The notes: generated from the letters alone by a model not told the origin. Shown: positions 12,801-26,139, counted from the first letter of the stretch. The stretch is 64,000 nucleotides of DNA from Strigamia acuminata (GCA_949358305.1 OX442315.1:37660427-37724426), one strand, 5' to 3'. Made by a program: numbers and translations.

Positions 12801-15800
12801 AGTAGGAACATCGATTTTCTAGCTAAACACATCGATTTTATAGCAGAAACTTCGATTTTATAGCTAAAAACATCGGTTTTGCAGCAGAAACATCGATTTT
12901 CTAGCCAAAAACATCGATTTTATAGTAGGAACATCGATTTTATTGCTAAATACATCGATTTTATTACTAAATACATCGATTTTATGGTTAAAAACATTGA
13001 TCTTATTGCAGAAACATCAATATTATTGCAGAAACATCGATTTTATAGCAGAAACTTCGATTTTATAGCTAAAAACATCGATTTTGCAGCAGAAACATTG
13101 ATTTTAGAGCTAAAAACATCAATTTTATAGCTAAAAACATCTTTTTTACAGCAGAAACATCGATTTTCTAGCCAAAAACATCGATTTTTTATTAGAACAT
13201 CGATTTTTTAGCTAAAAACATCGATTTTATAGCAGAAACTTCGATTTTCTAGCCAAAAACATCGATTTTATAGTAGGAACATCGATTTTATTGCTAAATA
13301 CATCGATTTTATTGCTAAATACATCGATTTTATAGTTAAAAACATTGATTTTATAGCAGAAACATCGATTTTATAGCTAAAATCATCGATTTTATAGCTA
13401 AAATCATCGATTTTATGGCTAAAAACATAGATTTTATAGCAGAAACATCGATTTTATGGTTAAAAACATCGATTTTCTAGCTAAAAACATCGTTTTTACA
13501 GCAGAAACATCGATTTTCTAGCTAAAAACATCGTTTTTGCAGCAGAAATATCGATTTTCTAGCTAAAAACATCGATTTTATAGCAGAAACATAGATTTTA
13601 TAGTTAAAAACATCGTTTTTGCAGCTGAAACATCGATTTTCTAGCCAAAAACATCGATTTTATAGTAGGAACATCGATTTTCTAGCTAAACACATCGATT
13701 TTATAGCAGAAACTTCGATTTTATAGCTAAAAACATCGGTTTTGCAGCAGAAACATCGATTTTCTAGCCAAAAACATCGATTTTATAGTAGGAACATCGA
13801 TTTTATTGCTAAATACATCGATTTTATTGCTAAATACATCAATTTTATGGTTAAAAACATTGATTTTATGGTTAAAAACATTGATTTTATAGCAGAAACA
13901 TCGATTTTATAGCTAAAATCATCGATTTTATGGCTAAAACATCGATTTTATAGCAGAAACTTCGATTTTATAGCTAAAAACATCGGTTTTGCAGCAGAAA
14001 CATCGATTTTCTAGCCAAAAACATCGATTTTATAGTAGGAACATCGATTTTATTGCTAAATACATCGATTTTATTGCTAAATACATCGATTTTATGGTTA
14101 AAAACATTGATTTTATGGTTAAAAACATTGATTTTATAGCAGAAACATCGATTTTATAGCTAAAATCATCGATTTTATGGCTAAAACATCGATTTTATAG
14201 CAGAAACATCGATTTTATAGCTAAAAACATCGATTTTGCAGCAGAAACATCGATTTTCTAGCCAAAAACATCGATTTTATAGTAGGAACATCGATTTTAT
14301 TGCTAAATACATCGATTTTATTACTAAATACATCGATTTTATGGTTAAAAACATTGATCTTATTGCAGAAACATCAATATTATTGCAGAAACATCGATTT
14401 TATAGCAGAAACTTCGATTTTATAGCTAAAAACATCGATTTTGCAGCAGAAACATTGATTTTAGAGCTAAAAACATCAATTTTATAGCTAAAAACATCTT
14501 TTTTACAGCAGAAACATCGATTTTCTAGCCAAAAACATCGATTTTTTATTAGAACATCGATTTTCTAGCTAAAAACATCGATTTTATAGCAGAAACTTCG
14601 ATTTTATAGCTAAAAACATCGATTTTGCAGCAGAAACATCGATTTTCTAGCCAAAAACATCGATTTTATAGTAGGAACATCGATTTTATTGCTAAATACG
14701 TCGATTTTATTGCTAAATACATCGATTTTATAGTTAAAAACATTGATTTTATAGCAGAAACATCGATTTTATAGCTAAAATCATCGATTTTATAGCTAAA
14801 ATCATCGATTTTATGGCTAAAAACATAGATTTTATAGCAGAAACATCGATTTTATGGTTAAAAACATCGATTTTCTAGCTAAAAACATCGTTTTTACAGC
14901 AGAAACATCGATTTTCTAGCTAAAAACATCGTTTTTGCAGCAGAAATATCGATTTTCTAGCTAAAAACATCGATTTTATAGCAGAAACATAGATTTTATA
15001 GTTAAAAACATCGTTTTTGCAGCTGAAACATCGATTTTCTAGCCAAAAACATCGATTTTATAGTAGGAACATCGATTTTCTAGCTAAACACATCGATTTT
15101 ATAGCAGAAACTTCGATTTTATAGCTAAAAACATCGGTTTTGCAGCAGAAACATCGATTTTCTAGCCAAAAACATCGATTTTATAGTAGGAACATCGATT
15201 TTATTGCTAAATACATCGATTTTATTGCTAAATACATCGATTTTATGGTTAAAAACATTGATTTTATGGTTAAAAACATTGATTTTATAGCAGAAACATC
15301 GATTTTATAGCTAAAATCATCGATTTTATGGCTAAAACATCGATTTTATAGCAGAAACATCGATTTTATGGCTAAAAACATCGATTTTGCAGCAGAAACA
15401 TCGATTTTCTAGCCAAAAACATCGATTTTATAGTAGGAACATCGATTTTATTGCTAAATACATCGATTTTATTACTAAATACATCGATTTTATGGTTAAA
15501 AACATTGATCTTATTGCAGAAACATCAATATTATTGCAGAAACATCGATTTTATAGTAGAAACTTCGATTTTATAGCTAAAAACATCGATTTTGCAGCAG
15601 AAACATTGATTTTAGAGCTAAAAACATCAATTTTATAGCTAAAAACATCTTTTTTACAGCAGAAACATCGATTTTCTAGCCAAAAACATCGATTTTTTAT
15701 TAGAACATCGATTTTCTAGCTAAAAACATCGATTTTATAGCAGAAACTTCGATTTTATAGCTAAAAACATCGATTTTGCAGCAGAAACATCGATTTTCTA

Positions 15801-18800
15801 GCCAAAAACATCGATTTTATAGTAGGAACATCGATTTTATTGCTAAATACATCGATTTTATTGCTAAATACATCGATTTTATAGTTAAAAACATTGATTT
15901 TATAGCAGAAACATCGATTTTATAGCTAAAATCATCGATTTTATAGCTAAAATCATCGATTTTATGGCTAAAAACATAGATTTTATAGCAGAAACATCGA
16001 TTTTATGGTTAAAAACATCGATTTTCTAGCTAAAAACATCGTTTTTACAGCAGAAACATCGATTTTCTAGCTAAAAACATCGTTTTTGCAGCAGAAATAT
16101 CGATTTTCTAGCTAAAAACATCGATTTTATAGCAGAAACATAGATTTTATAGTTAAAAACATCGTTTTTGCAGCTGAAACATCGATTTTCTAGCCAAAAA
16201 CATCGATTTTATAGTAGGAACATCGATTTTCTAGCTAAACACATCGATTTTATAGCAGAAACTTCGATTTTATAGCTAAAAACATCGGTTTTGCAGCAGA
16301 AACATCGATTTTCTAGCCAAAAACATCGATTTTATAGTAGGAACATCGATTTTATTGCTAAATACATCGATTTTATTACTAAATACATCGATTTTATGGT
16401 TAAAAACATTGATCTTATTGCAGAAACATCGATTTTATAGCAGAAACTTCGATTTTATAGCTAAAAACATCGATTTTGCAGCAGAAACATTGATTTTAGA
16501 GCTAAAAACATCAATTTTATAGCTAAAAACATCTTTTTTACAGCAGAAACATCGATTTTCTAGCCAAAAACATCGATTTTTTATTAGAACATCGATTTTC
16601 TAGCTAAAAACATCGATTTTATAGCAGAAACTTTGATTTTATAGCTAAAAACATCGATTTTGCAGCAGAAACATCGATTTTCTAGCCAAAAACATCGATT
16701 TTATAGTAGGAACATCGATTTTATTGCTAAATACATCGATTTTATTGCTAAATACATCGATTTTATAATTAAAAACATTGATTTTATAGCAGAAACATCG
16801 ATTTTATAGCTAAAATCATCGATTTTATAGCTAAAATCATCGATTTTATGGCTAAAAACATAGATTTTATAGCAGAAACATCGATTTTATGGTTAAAAAC
16901 ATCGATTTTCTAGCTAAAAACATCGTTTTTACAGCAGAAACATCGATTTTCTAGCTAAAAACATCGTTTTTGCAGCAGAAATATCGATTTTCTAGCTAAA
17001 AACATCGATTTTATAGCAGAAACATAGATTTTATAGTTAAAAACATCGTTTTTGCAGCTGAAACATCGATTTTCTAGCCAAAAACATCGATTTTATAGTA
17101 GGAACATCGATTTTCTAGCTAAACACATCGATTTTATAGCAGAAACTTCGATTTTATAGCTAAAAACATCGGTTTTGCAGCAGAAACATCGATTTTCTAG
17201 CCAAAAACATCGATTTTATAGTAGGAACATCGATTTTATTGCTAAATACATCGATTTTATTGCTAAATACATCGATTTTATGGTTAAAAACATTGATTTT
17301 ATGGTTAAAAACATTGATTTTATAGCAGAAACATCGATTTTATAGTTAAAAACATCGTTTTTTTGCAGCTGAAACATCGATTTTCTAGCCAAAAACATCG
17401 ATTTTATAGTAGGAACATCGATTTTCTAGCTAAACACATCGATTTTATAGCAGAAACTTCGATTTTATAGCTAAAAACATCGGTTTTGCAGCAGAAACAT
17501 CGATTTTCTAGCCAAAAACATCGATTTTATAGTAGGAACATCGATTTTATTGCTAAATACATCGATTTTATTGCTAAATACATCGATTTTATGGTTAAAA
17601 ACATTGATTTTATGGTTAAAAACATTGATTTTATAGCAGAAACATCGATTTTATAGCTAAAATCATCGATTTTATGGCTAAAACATCGATTTTATAGCAG
17701 AAACTTCGATTTTATAGCTAAAAACATCGGTTTTGCAGCAGAAACATCGATTTTCTAGCCAAAAACATCGATTTTATAGTAGGAACATCGATTTTATTGC
17801 TAAATACATCGATTTTATTGCTAAATACATCGATTTTATGGTTAAAAACATTGATTTTATGGTTAAAAACATTGATTTTATAGCAGAAACATCGATTTTA
17901 TAGCTAAAATCATCGATTTTATGGCTAAAACATCGATTTTATAGCAGAAACATCGATTTTATAGCTAAAAACATCGATTTTGCAGCAGAAACATCGATTT
18001 TCTAGCCAAAAACATCGATTTTATAGTAGGAACATCGATTTTATTGCTAAATACATCGATTTTATTACTAAATACATCGATTTTATGGTTAAAAACATTG
18101 ATCTTATTGCAGAAACATCAATATTATTGCAGAAACATCGATTTTATAGCAGAAACTTCGATTTTATAGCTAAAAACATCGATTTTGCAGCAGAAACATT
18201 GATTTTAGAGCTAAAAACATCAATTTTATAGCTAAAAACATCTTTTTTACAGCAGAAACATCGATTTTCTAGCCAAAAACATCGATTTTTTATTAGAACA
18301 TCGATTTTCTAGCTAAAAACATCGATTTTATAGCAGAAACTTCGATTTTATAGCTAAAAACATCGATTTTGCAGCAGAAACATCGATTTTCTAGCCAAAA
18401 ACATCGATTTTATAGTAGGAACATCGATTTTATTGCTAAATACGTCGATTTTATTGCTAAATACATCGATTTTATAGTTAAAAACATTGATTTTATAGCA
18501 GAAACATCGATTTTATAGCTAAAATCATCGATTTTATAGCTAAAATCATCGATTTTATGGCTAAAAACATAGATTTTATAGCAGAAACATCGATTTTATG
18601 GTTAAAAACATCGATTTTCTAGCTAAAAACATCGTTTTTACAGCAGAAACATCGATTTTCTAGCTAAAAACATCGTTTTTGCAGCAGAAATATCGATTTT
18701 CTAGCTAAAAACATCGATTTTATAGCAGAAACATAGATTTTATAGTTAAAAACATCGTTTTTGCAGCTGAAACATCGATTTTCTAGCCAAAAACATCGAT

Positions 18801-21800
18801 TTTATAGTAGGAACATCGATTTTCTAGCTAAACACATCGATTTTATAGCAGAAACTTCGATTTTATAGCTAAAAACATCGGTTTTGCAGCAGAAACATCG
18901 ATTTTCTAGCCAAAAACATCGATTTTATAGTAGGAACATCGATTTTATTGCTAAATACATCGATTTTATTGCTAAATACATCGATTTTATGGTTAAAAAC
19001 ATTGATTTTATGGTTAAAAACATTGATTTTATAGCAGAAACATCGATTTTATAGCTAAAATCATCGATTTTATGGCTAAAACATCGATTTTATAGCAGAA
19101 ACATCGATTTTATGGCTAAAAACATCGATTTTGCAGCAGAAACATCGATTTTCTAGCCAAAAACATCGATTTTATAGTAGGAACATCGATTTTATTGCTA
19201 AATACATCGATTTTATTACTAAATACATCGATTTTATGGTTAAAAACATTGATCTTATTGCAGAAACATCAATATTATTGCAGAAACATCGATTTTATAG
19301 TAGAAACTTCGATTTTATAGCTAAAAACATCGATTTTGCAGCAGAAACATTGATTTTAGAGCTAAAAACATCAATTTTATAGCTAAAAACATCTTTTTTA
19401 CAGCAGAAACATCGATTTTCTAGCCAAAAACATCGATTTTTTATTAGAACATCGATTTTCTAGCTAAAAACATCGATTTTATAGCAGAAACTTCGATTTT
19501 ATAGCTAAAAACATCGATTTTGCAGCAGAAACATCGATTTTCTAGCTAAAAACATCGATTTTATAGCAGAAACATCGATTTTATAGCTAAAATCATCGAT
19601 TTTATAGCTAAAATCATCGATTTTATGGCTAAAAACATAGATTTTATAGCAGAAACATCGATTTTATGGTTAAAAACATCGATTTTCTAGCTAAAAACAT
19701 CGTTTTTACAGCAGAAACATCGATTTTCTAGCTAAAAACATCGTTTTTGCAGCAGAAATATCGATTTTCTAGCTAAAAACATCGATTTTATAGCAGAAAC
19801 ATAGATTTTATAGTTAAAAACATCGTTTTTGCAGCTGAAACATCGATTTTCTAGCCAAAAACATCGATTTTATAGTAGGAACATCGATTTTCTAGCTAAA
19901 CACATCGATTTTATAGCAGAAACTTCGATTTTATAGCTAAAAACATCGGTTTTGCAGCAGAAACATTGATTTTCTAGCCAAAAACATCGATTTTATAGTA
20001 GGAACATCGATTTTATTGCTAAATACATCGATTTTATTGCTAAATACATCGATTTTATAGTTAAAAACATTGATTTTATAGCAGAAACATCGATTTTATA
20101 GCTAAAATCATCGATTTTATAGCTAAAATCATCGATTTTATAGCTAAAATCATCGATTTTATGGCTAAAAACATCGATTTTCTAGCTAAAAACATCGTTT
20201 TTACAGCAGAAACATCGATTTTCTAGCTAAAAACATCGTTTTTGCAGCAGAAATATCGATTTTCTAGCTTAAAACATCGATTTTATAGCAGAAACATAGA
20301 TTTTATAGTTAAAAACATCGTTTTTGCAGCTGAAACATCGATTTTCTAGCCAAAAACATCGATTTTATAGTAGGAACATCGATTTTCTAGCTAAACACAT
20401 CGATTTTATAGCAGAAACTTCGATTTTATAGCTAAAAACATCGGTTTTGCAGCAAAAACATCGATTTTCTAGCCAAAAACATCGATTTTATAGTAGGAAC
20501 ATCGATTTTATTGCTAAATACATCGATTTTATTGCTAAATACATCGATTTTATAGTTAAAAACATTGATTTTATAGCAGAAACATCGATTTTATAGCTAA
20601 AATCATCGATTTTATAGCTAAAATCATCGATTTTATGGCTAAAAACATAGATTTTATAGCAGAAACATCGATTTTATGGTTAAAAACATCGATTTTCTAG
20701 CTAAAAACATCGTTTTTACAGCAGAAACATCGATTTTCTAGCTAAAAACATCGTTTTTGCAGCAGAAATATCGATTTTCTAGCTAAAAACATCGATTTTA
20801 TAGCAGAAACATAGATTTTATAGTTAAAAACATCGTTTTTGCAGCTGAAACATCGATTTTCTAGCCAAAAACATCGATTTTATAGTAGGAACATCGATTT
20901 TCTAGCTAAACACATCGATTTTATAGCAGAAACTTCGATTTTATAGCTAAAAACATCGGTTTTGCAGCAGAAACATCGATTTTCTAGCCAAAAACATCGA
21001 TTTTATAGTAGGAACATCGATTTTATTGCTAAATACATCGATTTTATTGCTAAATACATCGATTTTATGGTTAAAAACATTGATTTTATGGTTAAAAACA
21101 TTGATTTTATAGCAGAAACATCGATTTTATAGCTAAAATCATCGATTTTATGGCTAAAACATCGATTTTATAGCAGAAACATCGATTTTATGGCTAAAAA
21201 CATCGATTTTGCAGCAGAAACATCGATTTTCTAGCCAAAAACATCGATTTTATAGTAGGAACATCGATTTTATTGCTAAATACATCGATTTTATTACTAA
21301 ATACATCGATTTTATGGTTAAAAACATTGATCTTATTGCAGAAACATCAATATTATTGCAGAAACATCGATTTTATAGTAGAAACTTCGATTTTATAGCT
21401 AAAAACATCGATTTTGCAGCAGAAACATTGATTTTAGAGCTAAAAACATCAATTTTATAGCTAAAAACATCTTTTTTACAGCAGAAACATCGATTTTCTA
21501 GCCAAAAACATCGATTTTTTATTAGAACATCGATTTTCTAGCTAAAAACATCGATTTTATAGCAGAAACTTCGATTTTATAGCTAAAAACATCGGTTTTG
21601 CAGCAGAAACATTGATTTTCTAGCCAAAAACATCGATTTTATAGTAGGAACATCGATTTTATTGCTAAATACATCGATTTTATTGCTAAATACATCGATT
21701 TTATAGTTAAAAACATTGATTTTATAGCAGAAACATCGATTTTATAGCTAAAATCATCGATTTTATAGCTAAAATCATCGATTTTATAGCTAAAATCATC

Positions 21801-23140
21801 GATTTTATGGCTAAAAACATCGATTTTCTAGCTAAAAACATCGTTTTTACAGCAGAAACATCGATTTTCTAGCTAAAAACATCGTTTTTGCAGCAGAAAT
21901 ATCGATTTTCTAGCTTAAAACATCGATTTTATAGCAGAAACATAGATTTTATAGTTAAAAACATCGTTTTTGCAGCTGAAACATCGATTTTCTAGCCAAA
22001 AACATCGATTTTATAGTAGGAACATCGATTTTATTGCTAAATACATCGATTTTATTGCTAAATACATCGATTTTATAGTTAAAAACATTGATTTTATAGC
22101 AGAAACATCGATTTTATAGCTAAAATCATCGATTTTATAGCTAAAATCATCGATTTTATGGCTAAAAACATAGATTTTATAGCAGAAACATCGATTTTAT
22201 GGTTAAAAACATCGATTTTCTAGCTAAAAACATCGTTTTTACAGCAGAAACATCGATTTTCTAGCTAAAAACATCGTTTTTGCAGCAGAAATATCGATTT
22301 TCTAGCTAAAAACATCGATTTTATAGCAGAAACATAGATTTTATAGTTAAAAACATCGTTTTTGCAGCTGAAACATCGATTTTCTAGCCAAAAACATCGA
22401 TTTTATAGTAGGAACATCGATTTTCTAGCTAAACACATCGATTTTATAGCAGAAACTTCGATTTTATAGCTAAAAACATCGGTTTTGCAGCAGAAACATC
22501 GATTTTCTAGCCAAAAACATCGATTTTATAGTAGGAACATCGATTTTATTGCTAAATACATCGATTTTATTGCTAAATACATCGATTTTATGGTTAAAAA
22601 CATTGATTTTATGGTTAAAAACATTGATTTTATAGCAGAAACATCGATTTTATAGCTAAAATCATCGATTTTATGGCTAAAACATCGATTTTATAGCAGA
22701 AACATCGATTTTATGGCTAAAAACATCGATTTTGCAGCAGAAACATCGATTTTCTAGCCAAAAACATCGATTTTATAGTAGGAACATCGATTTTATTGCT
22801 AAATACATCGATTTTATTACTAAATACATCGATTTTATGGTTAAAAACATTGATCTTATTGCAGAAACATCAATATTATTGCAGAAACATCGATTTTATA
22901 GCTAAAATCATCGATTTTATGGGTAAAAACATCGATTTTATAACAGGAACATCGATTTTATAGCAAAAACATTGATTTTATAGCTGAAAACATTGCTGTA
23001 ATAGCAAAAACATCAACTTAATGGCCAAATTCATCGATTTTATAGTTAAATAGATTAATTTTATAGCAGAAACATCGATTTTATAGGTAAAAACATTGAT
23101 ATTATTGCAGAAACATCGATTTTTTAGCAAAAAACATCAA
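6805..23140. repeat. Satellite array of 20-22 bp subunits with an ATCGAT core (about 16.3 kb)
   Basis: The array is built from variants of ACATCGATTTTATAGC followed by TAAAA, CAGAA or CCAAA. Most subunits carry palindromic ATCGAT, and a minority have ATTGAT, ATAGAT or ATCAAT. Subunit length near 21 bp places alternating T- and A-tracts about every half unit. Because 21 is a multiple of three, 83-codon open frames recur at 8357, 9096, 10494, 12879, 14236, 15387, 17980, 19131 and 21209. These are by-products of the repeat, not genes. The array decays after 22900. Confidence 0.95.
10494..21720. repeat. Higher-order repeat of about 3.74 kb, three units
   Basis: The same subunit order recurs at 10494, 14236 and 17980, spaced 3742 and 3744 bp. 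A private variant (TACGTCG for TACATCG) appears once per unit at about 10966, 14698 and 18442. Second-level blocks of 1151 bp recur at 14236/15387 and 17980/19131. This is typical of satellites spreading by unequal exchange. Confidence 0.75.
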
Positions 23141-23157
23141 TCTTATTGCAGGAATAT

Positions 23158-23306
23158 TCTTTACTTTTGACTTTTATTGTTGACCTTGACTTTCATTGTT
23201 GACCTTGACCTTCATTGTTGACCTTGACCTTCATTGTTGACCTTGACCTTCATGGTTGACCTTGACCTTCATTGTTGACCTTGACTTTCATTGTTGACCT
23301 TGACCT
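23158..23306. repeat. 19-bp minisatellite with nuclear-receptor-like half-sites
   Basis: About seven copies of TTCATTGTTGACCTTGACC, a few with single changes. On the minus strand each full unit contains TCAAGGTCA, the textbook extended half-site of FTZ-F1 (NR5A) and ERR receptors. The array directly abuts the TTAGG tract. Confidence 0.85.
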
Positions 23307-23381
23307 TTAGGTTAGGTTAGGTTAGGTTAGGTTAGGTTAGGTTAGGTTAGGTTAGGTTAGGTTAGGTTAGGTTAGGTTAGG
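23307..23381 (+). repeat. Interstitial telomeric repeat, 15 perfect TTAGG units
   Basis: 75 bp of uninterrupted TTAGG. This is the usual arthropod telomere motif and the main clue to the host group. The G-rich strand reads rightwards, but 40 kb of other sequence follows, so it is interstitial in this assembly. Confidence 0.95.
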
Positions 23382-23520
23382 GGCAAAGCAGTGAAAATGG
23401 TTTAATTTGTATTTGTTTGTTGTGTTTTATTTGTTTTTGCATTGAATTAGCTTTTTTTATTTTCCTAATATTTTGGGATTTTCTTTTAACTGTTTTTTTC
23501 TTTCTTTTTCCTCCAATTAG

Positions 23521-23833
23521 TTATTTGGGCTTCTGTGGGAAGGCAGCCCTAGTGCAGTCCTAGTGCCCCAGGTGAGTTGGTTTATTTACTTATTATTTCA
23601 GCCTCAAATGGCGGTTAACTGCAAGATCAAAATGGCTTTTTATTTCATTGATTTATTTTTTTTTTTTTTTCTTCCTCCAGGAATTTTTGGTGTTGCCTTC
23701 TTTTGCAATCAGGAGGATCGCCCTTAGGCCCTGCCCAGGTCAATATGGGGACACGAGGGGTGAGTTCAAACTATTTTTAATTTTTACATCCCAATAGACT
23801 GGACCCTGTGGACTCAGTCATACTGTTCTGTAG
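23521..23833 (+). other. Chain of three small exon-like cassettes, no conserved frame
   Basis: Three segments have strong splice signals at both ends: 23521-23571 (after CTCCAATTAG, before GTGAGT), 23681-23759 (after a long T tract and CCTCCAG, before GTGAGT) and 23798-23833 (after CCCAATAG, before GTGAATG). Their lengths are 51, 79 and 36 nt. Introns are 109 and 38 bp, the second very short. No frame is clearly protein-like. They resemble in style the small exons in the inverted-repeat arms and at 51-55 kb. A non-coding transcript or a decayed gene are both possible. Confidence 0.45.
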
Positions 23834-23834
23834 G

Positions 23835-24870
23835 TGAATGCAATGTGGGTGATGTGGTCTTGTGTTAGTTTGTTGTGTCTTCAGGAGCCCAAATCTCAAA
23901 TTTTCTGTGAGTTTTTTTTCTTTTTGGTCTTTGAATTGATGGATTTTTGGTGTGTAATTTTGGTGTTTTTTTTTAATTTTTGGTCCTTTTTTTGGTTTTT
24001 TTTGGGGGTTTTTTGGTCCTTTTTTTTTTTTTTTTTTTTGGTTTTTTGTTTTTTTTTAGTACTGATTACTTTGTGGTGGATGAATACATTATTTGGATAA
24101 TTTGTTAGTATAAATTTATAAACTGGCCCTCCAAATTGCTCTTCCAGCTCAAAGAAAAATGCTCTTGTGGGTAATTAACACTGCAGTGCCACGTTAGTGT
24201 GTTCATTCAATGGAAACAAAAAACCTCTGATGCATTTCATATTTCATATTTGGGAATTGGAAATTGGAAATTGGGAATTGATAATTGGTAATTGGTAACT
24301 CAAGAATTGAACCAAACGATGCTTAAAGCTGGAGAAAGAATAGGATAAACACAGTAATTACAGTATCAAATTTCGTCCAAATTCATATAAAATTGATGAA
24401 ATTTTGTCAAAATTCATCTAAAATTCATGAAATTTTTTCAAAATTTATCTAAAATTCATCTAAAACTGATCAAATTTGGTCCAAATTCATCTAAAATTGA
24501 TCAAATTTGGTCAAAATTCATCTGAAATTGATCATTTTTGGTCAAAATTCATCTAAAATTGATCAAATTTGGTCCAAATTCATCTAAAATTGATCAAATT
24601 TGGTCAAAATTCATCTAAAATTAATCAAATAATTTTTAATTTGCATTTCTGTTGTTTATTCGGTAATGAAATCTGAAATGTTTGGTTTTTTTTTTTCTTT
24701 CTTTTTTTGGGCGTTTTTTTTTTTTTTTTTTGTTTTTGTATTTTATTTTATAAATTGTAGGCTTGAAAAGAGAAATGTAACGTGTGCATGCTTTATTGCT
24801 TGTGATTATTTTTGATTCGAAAACATGACACTTTTCCACGTTGTTTCTTGCTGTTCTAGTTCGCGAGGTT
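23835..24870. repeat. T-rich low-complexity DNA and a roughly 31-bp minisatellite
   Basis: Poly-T-rich sequence to about 24060, then an ATTGGAAATTGG microrepeat near 24250-24300. At about 24360-24635 lie some eight copies of an AAATTCATCTAAAATTGATC-type unit. Another T-rich stretch follows. The 24 kb open frame is a product of the poly-T and is not called as a gene. Confidence 0.7.
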
Positions 24871-24879
24871 GTTAACTGG

Positions 24880-25047
24880 ACCGGGATCTCAAACCGGGTC
24901 AATGACGCTAGTCTCGTCGGCGGTTGCGGACGTCGCCACCGCACGCCACGGGCGCTGCCGGCGCGCCGCTAGCTCGTTCGTTTCGGTGCGTGGTCCGACA
25001 GCGCCGCCCGACACCGGTTTCGTCCCCGACGCGCCAGTTTGCAAGGT
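24880..25047 (+). other. GC-rich exon-like segment before a canonical donor
   Basis: An island of CpG-rich sequence in AT-rich surroundings ends TTTGCAAG followed by GTAAGA at 25048. It could be a first exon of the DTL-like remnant that starts 480 bp downstream, but its translation does not match the DTL N-terminus that I know. A frame from 24869 is open across it. Function unknown. Confidence 0.35.
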
Positions 25048-25238
25048 AAGACGGGTTTTCTTTGCTTTTTCCGCGGCCTAGGGAAACAGACGATCCAAAA
25101 GCAAGCACACGTTGACGCTGACGTGTGTACTTGGGAAGCGCCCTCTGTATACGGCACTAGGAAGTTGGCGAAGCTAGCGCGCTTCCCTCGTTCGCCATTT
25201 AACAACATACGGGTGTTTTTGGTGTTCTAAAAACCGTT

Positions 25239-25464
25239 TTCACGGTGCCTTGTTCTGTACAAACTGCTAGAAAATGTTCGTGGCCGGCCGCACGGGCAGC
25301 TGAATCAATTCGATGTCGGCGAGCAAGGAAAACTAAAGACGCTGGATTTGGGCCCGATCCACTGTAGTTTTATTTTCCCTTGCTCGCCGACATTCAGCTG
25401 CCCGTGCTTCCGGTCACGAACATTTCCTAGCAGTTTGTACAGAACAAGGCACCGTGAACACTTA
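25239..25464. mobile_element. Fold-back element with long imperfect inverted arms
   Basis: The left arm (about 25239-25332) and right arm (about 25369-25464) are reverse complements over most of their length. Shared blocks include TTCACGGTGCCTTGTTCTGT, CAGCTGAAT and TCGGCGAGCAAGG. The centre is about 35 bp. There is no coding capacity, as in fold-back DNA transposons or MITEs. I did not find a clear target-site duplication. Confidence 0.65.
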
Positions 25465-25531
25465 CTTTTTGAATATAAAGTCAATTATTGATGATTTAAA
25501 ACGATCTTTAACGTTTTTTTCTTTAATCTAG

Positions 25532-25981
25532 GTGTGCAGGCGCACCAGAATGCAATTTTCGACGTTTGTTGCGTACCGGGAGAGTGGAATATCTTTGACC
25601 ACGGCTATTTTGGACGTCGAGCAGGAAAACAGAATAGCCAAGTTTTCTGGTCCTAAAGGGAGCATCAAATGGGCAGATTTTAGAACGATGGATAAAAGTG
25701 GGTAATGAAATTAATTTCTGACTAGTTAAATGTTGAATTTTAATTTTTTAAAATGTTTTTCAGGTGTTTTTGCGACAGCAGCGAGAGATGAGTTCGTTAT
25801 TGTTTGACAGGCGATTGATAATTCGGAAACAGGTAAATTTCCATTTTTCAACAAATTTTATTTAGTTTTAATTTAATTCAATTTAATTTTTACTCTTTAG
25901 TTGGATCATTTGTTTGCCAGCGGCTGCGACAACGTGATCTATAAGTACAACTGCCTTTTGGTCTACTTCCGGAAGGATGGG
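25532..25981 (+). pseudogene. DTL: DTL/CDT2 WD-repeat fragment, decayed
   Basis: DTL is the WD40 substrate receptor of the CRL4-CDT2 ubiquitin ligase that destroys CDT1 in S phase. Three exons remain. Exon 25532-25697 encodes AHQNAIFDVCCVPGE, then after a frame shift and loss of about 10 residues AILDVEQENRIAKFSGPKGS. Exon 25764-25832 encodes VFATAARDEFVIV and then TGA, where the family has a WD tryptophan (TGG). Exon 25901-25981 encodes LDHLFASGCDNVIYKYN. Acceptors and donors are mostly canonical (TCTAG, TTTCAG, CTTTAG; GTGGGT, GTAAAT). The frameshift and the nonsense codon make it a pseudogene. The DTL assignment rests on the first block and WD spacing and could be another WD protein. Confidence 0.6.
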
Positions 25982-26139
25982 GTATGCAAAATTGGTTACA
26001 CAAAGGGAATAATTAAATACATTGTTTCTTCTCACAAATTGAACCTAATGGTCGGATATATATTGTAAATCATTAATTACCACATTTTTTTGTCGTTTTA
26101 ATGGGTTAATTTTTAATAAGTGTTTCCTTGAAAATATAA

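Noticed and set aside
8357-21460. Nine identical 83-codon frames (MQQKHRFSS...) in the satellite
   Set aside because: They arise because the subunit is near 21 bp, a multiple of three. They have no start context, splice sites or codon bias, and shift with repeat variants.
6805-23140. Regular short repeats as a CRISPR array
   Set aside because: There are no unique spacers: the whole unit repeats with point variants, and the host is eukaryotic.
24636-25230. Overlapping frames on both strands around the GC-rich island
   Set aside because: High GC makes stops rare in all frames, and none matches a family. Only the splice donor at 25048 is retained as evidence.
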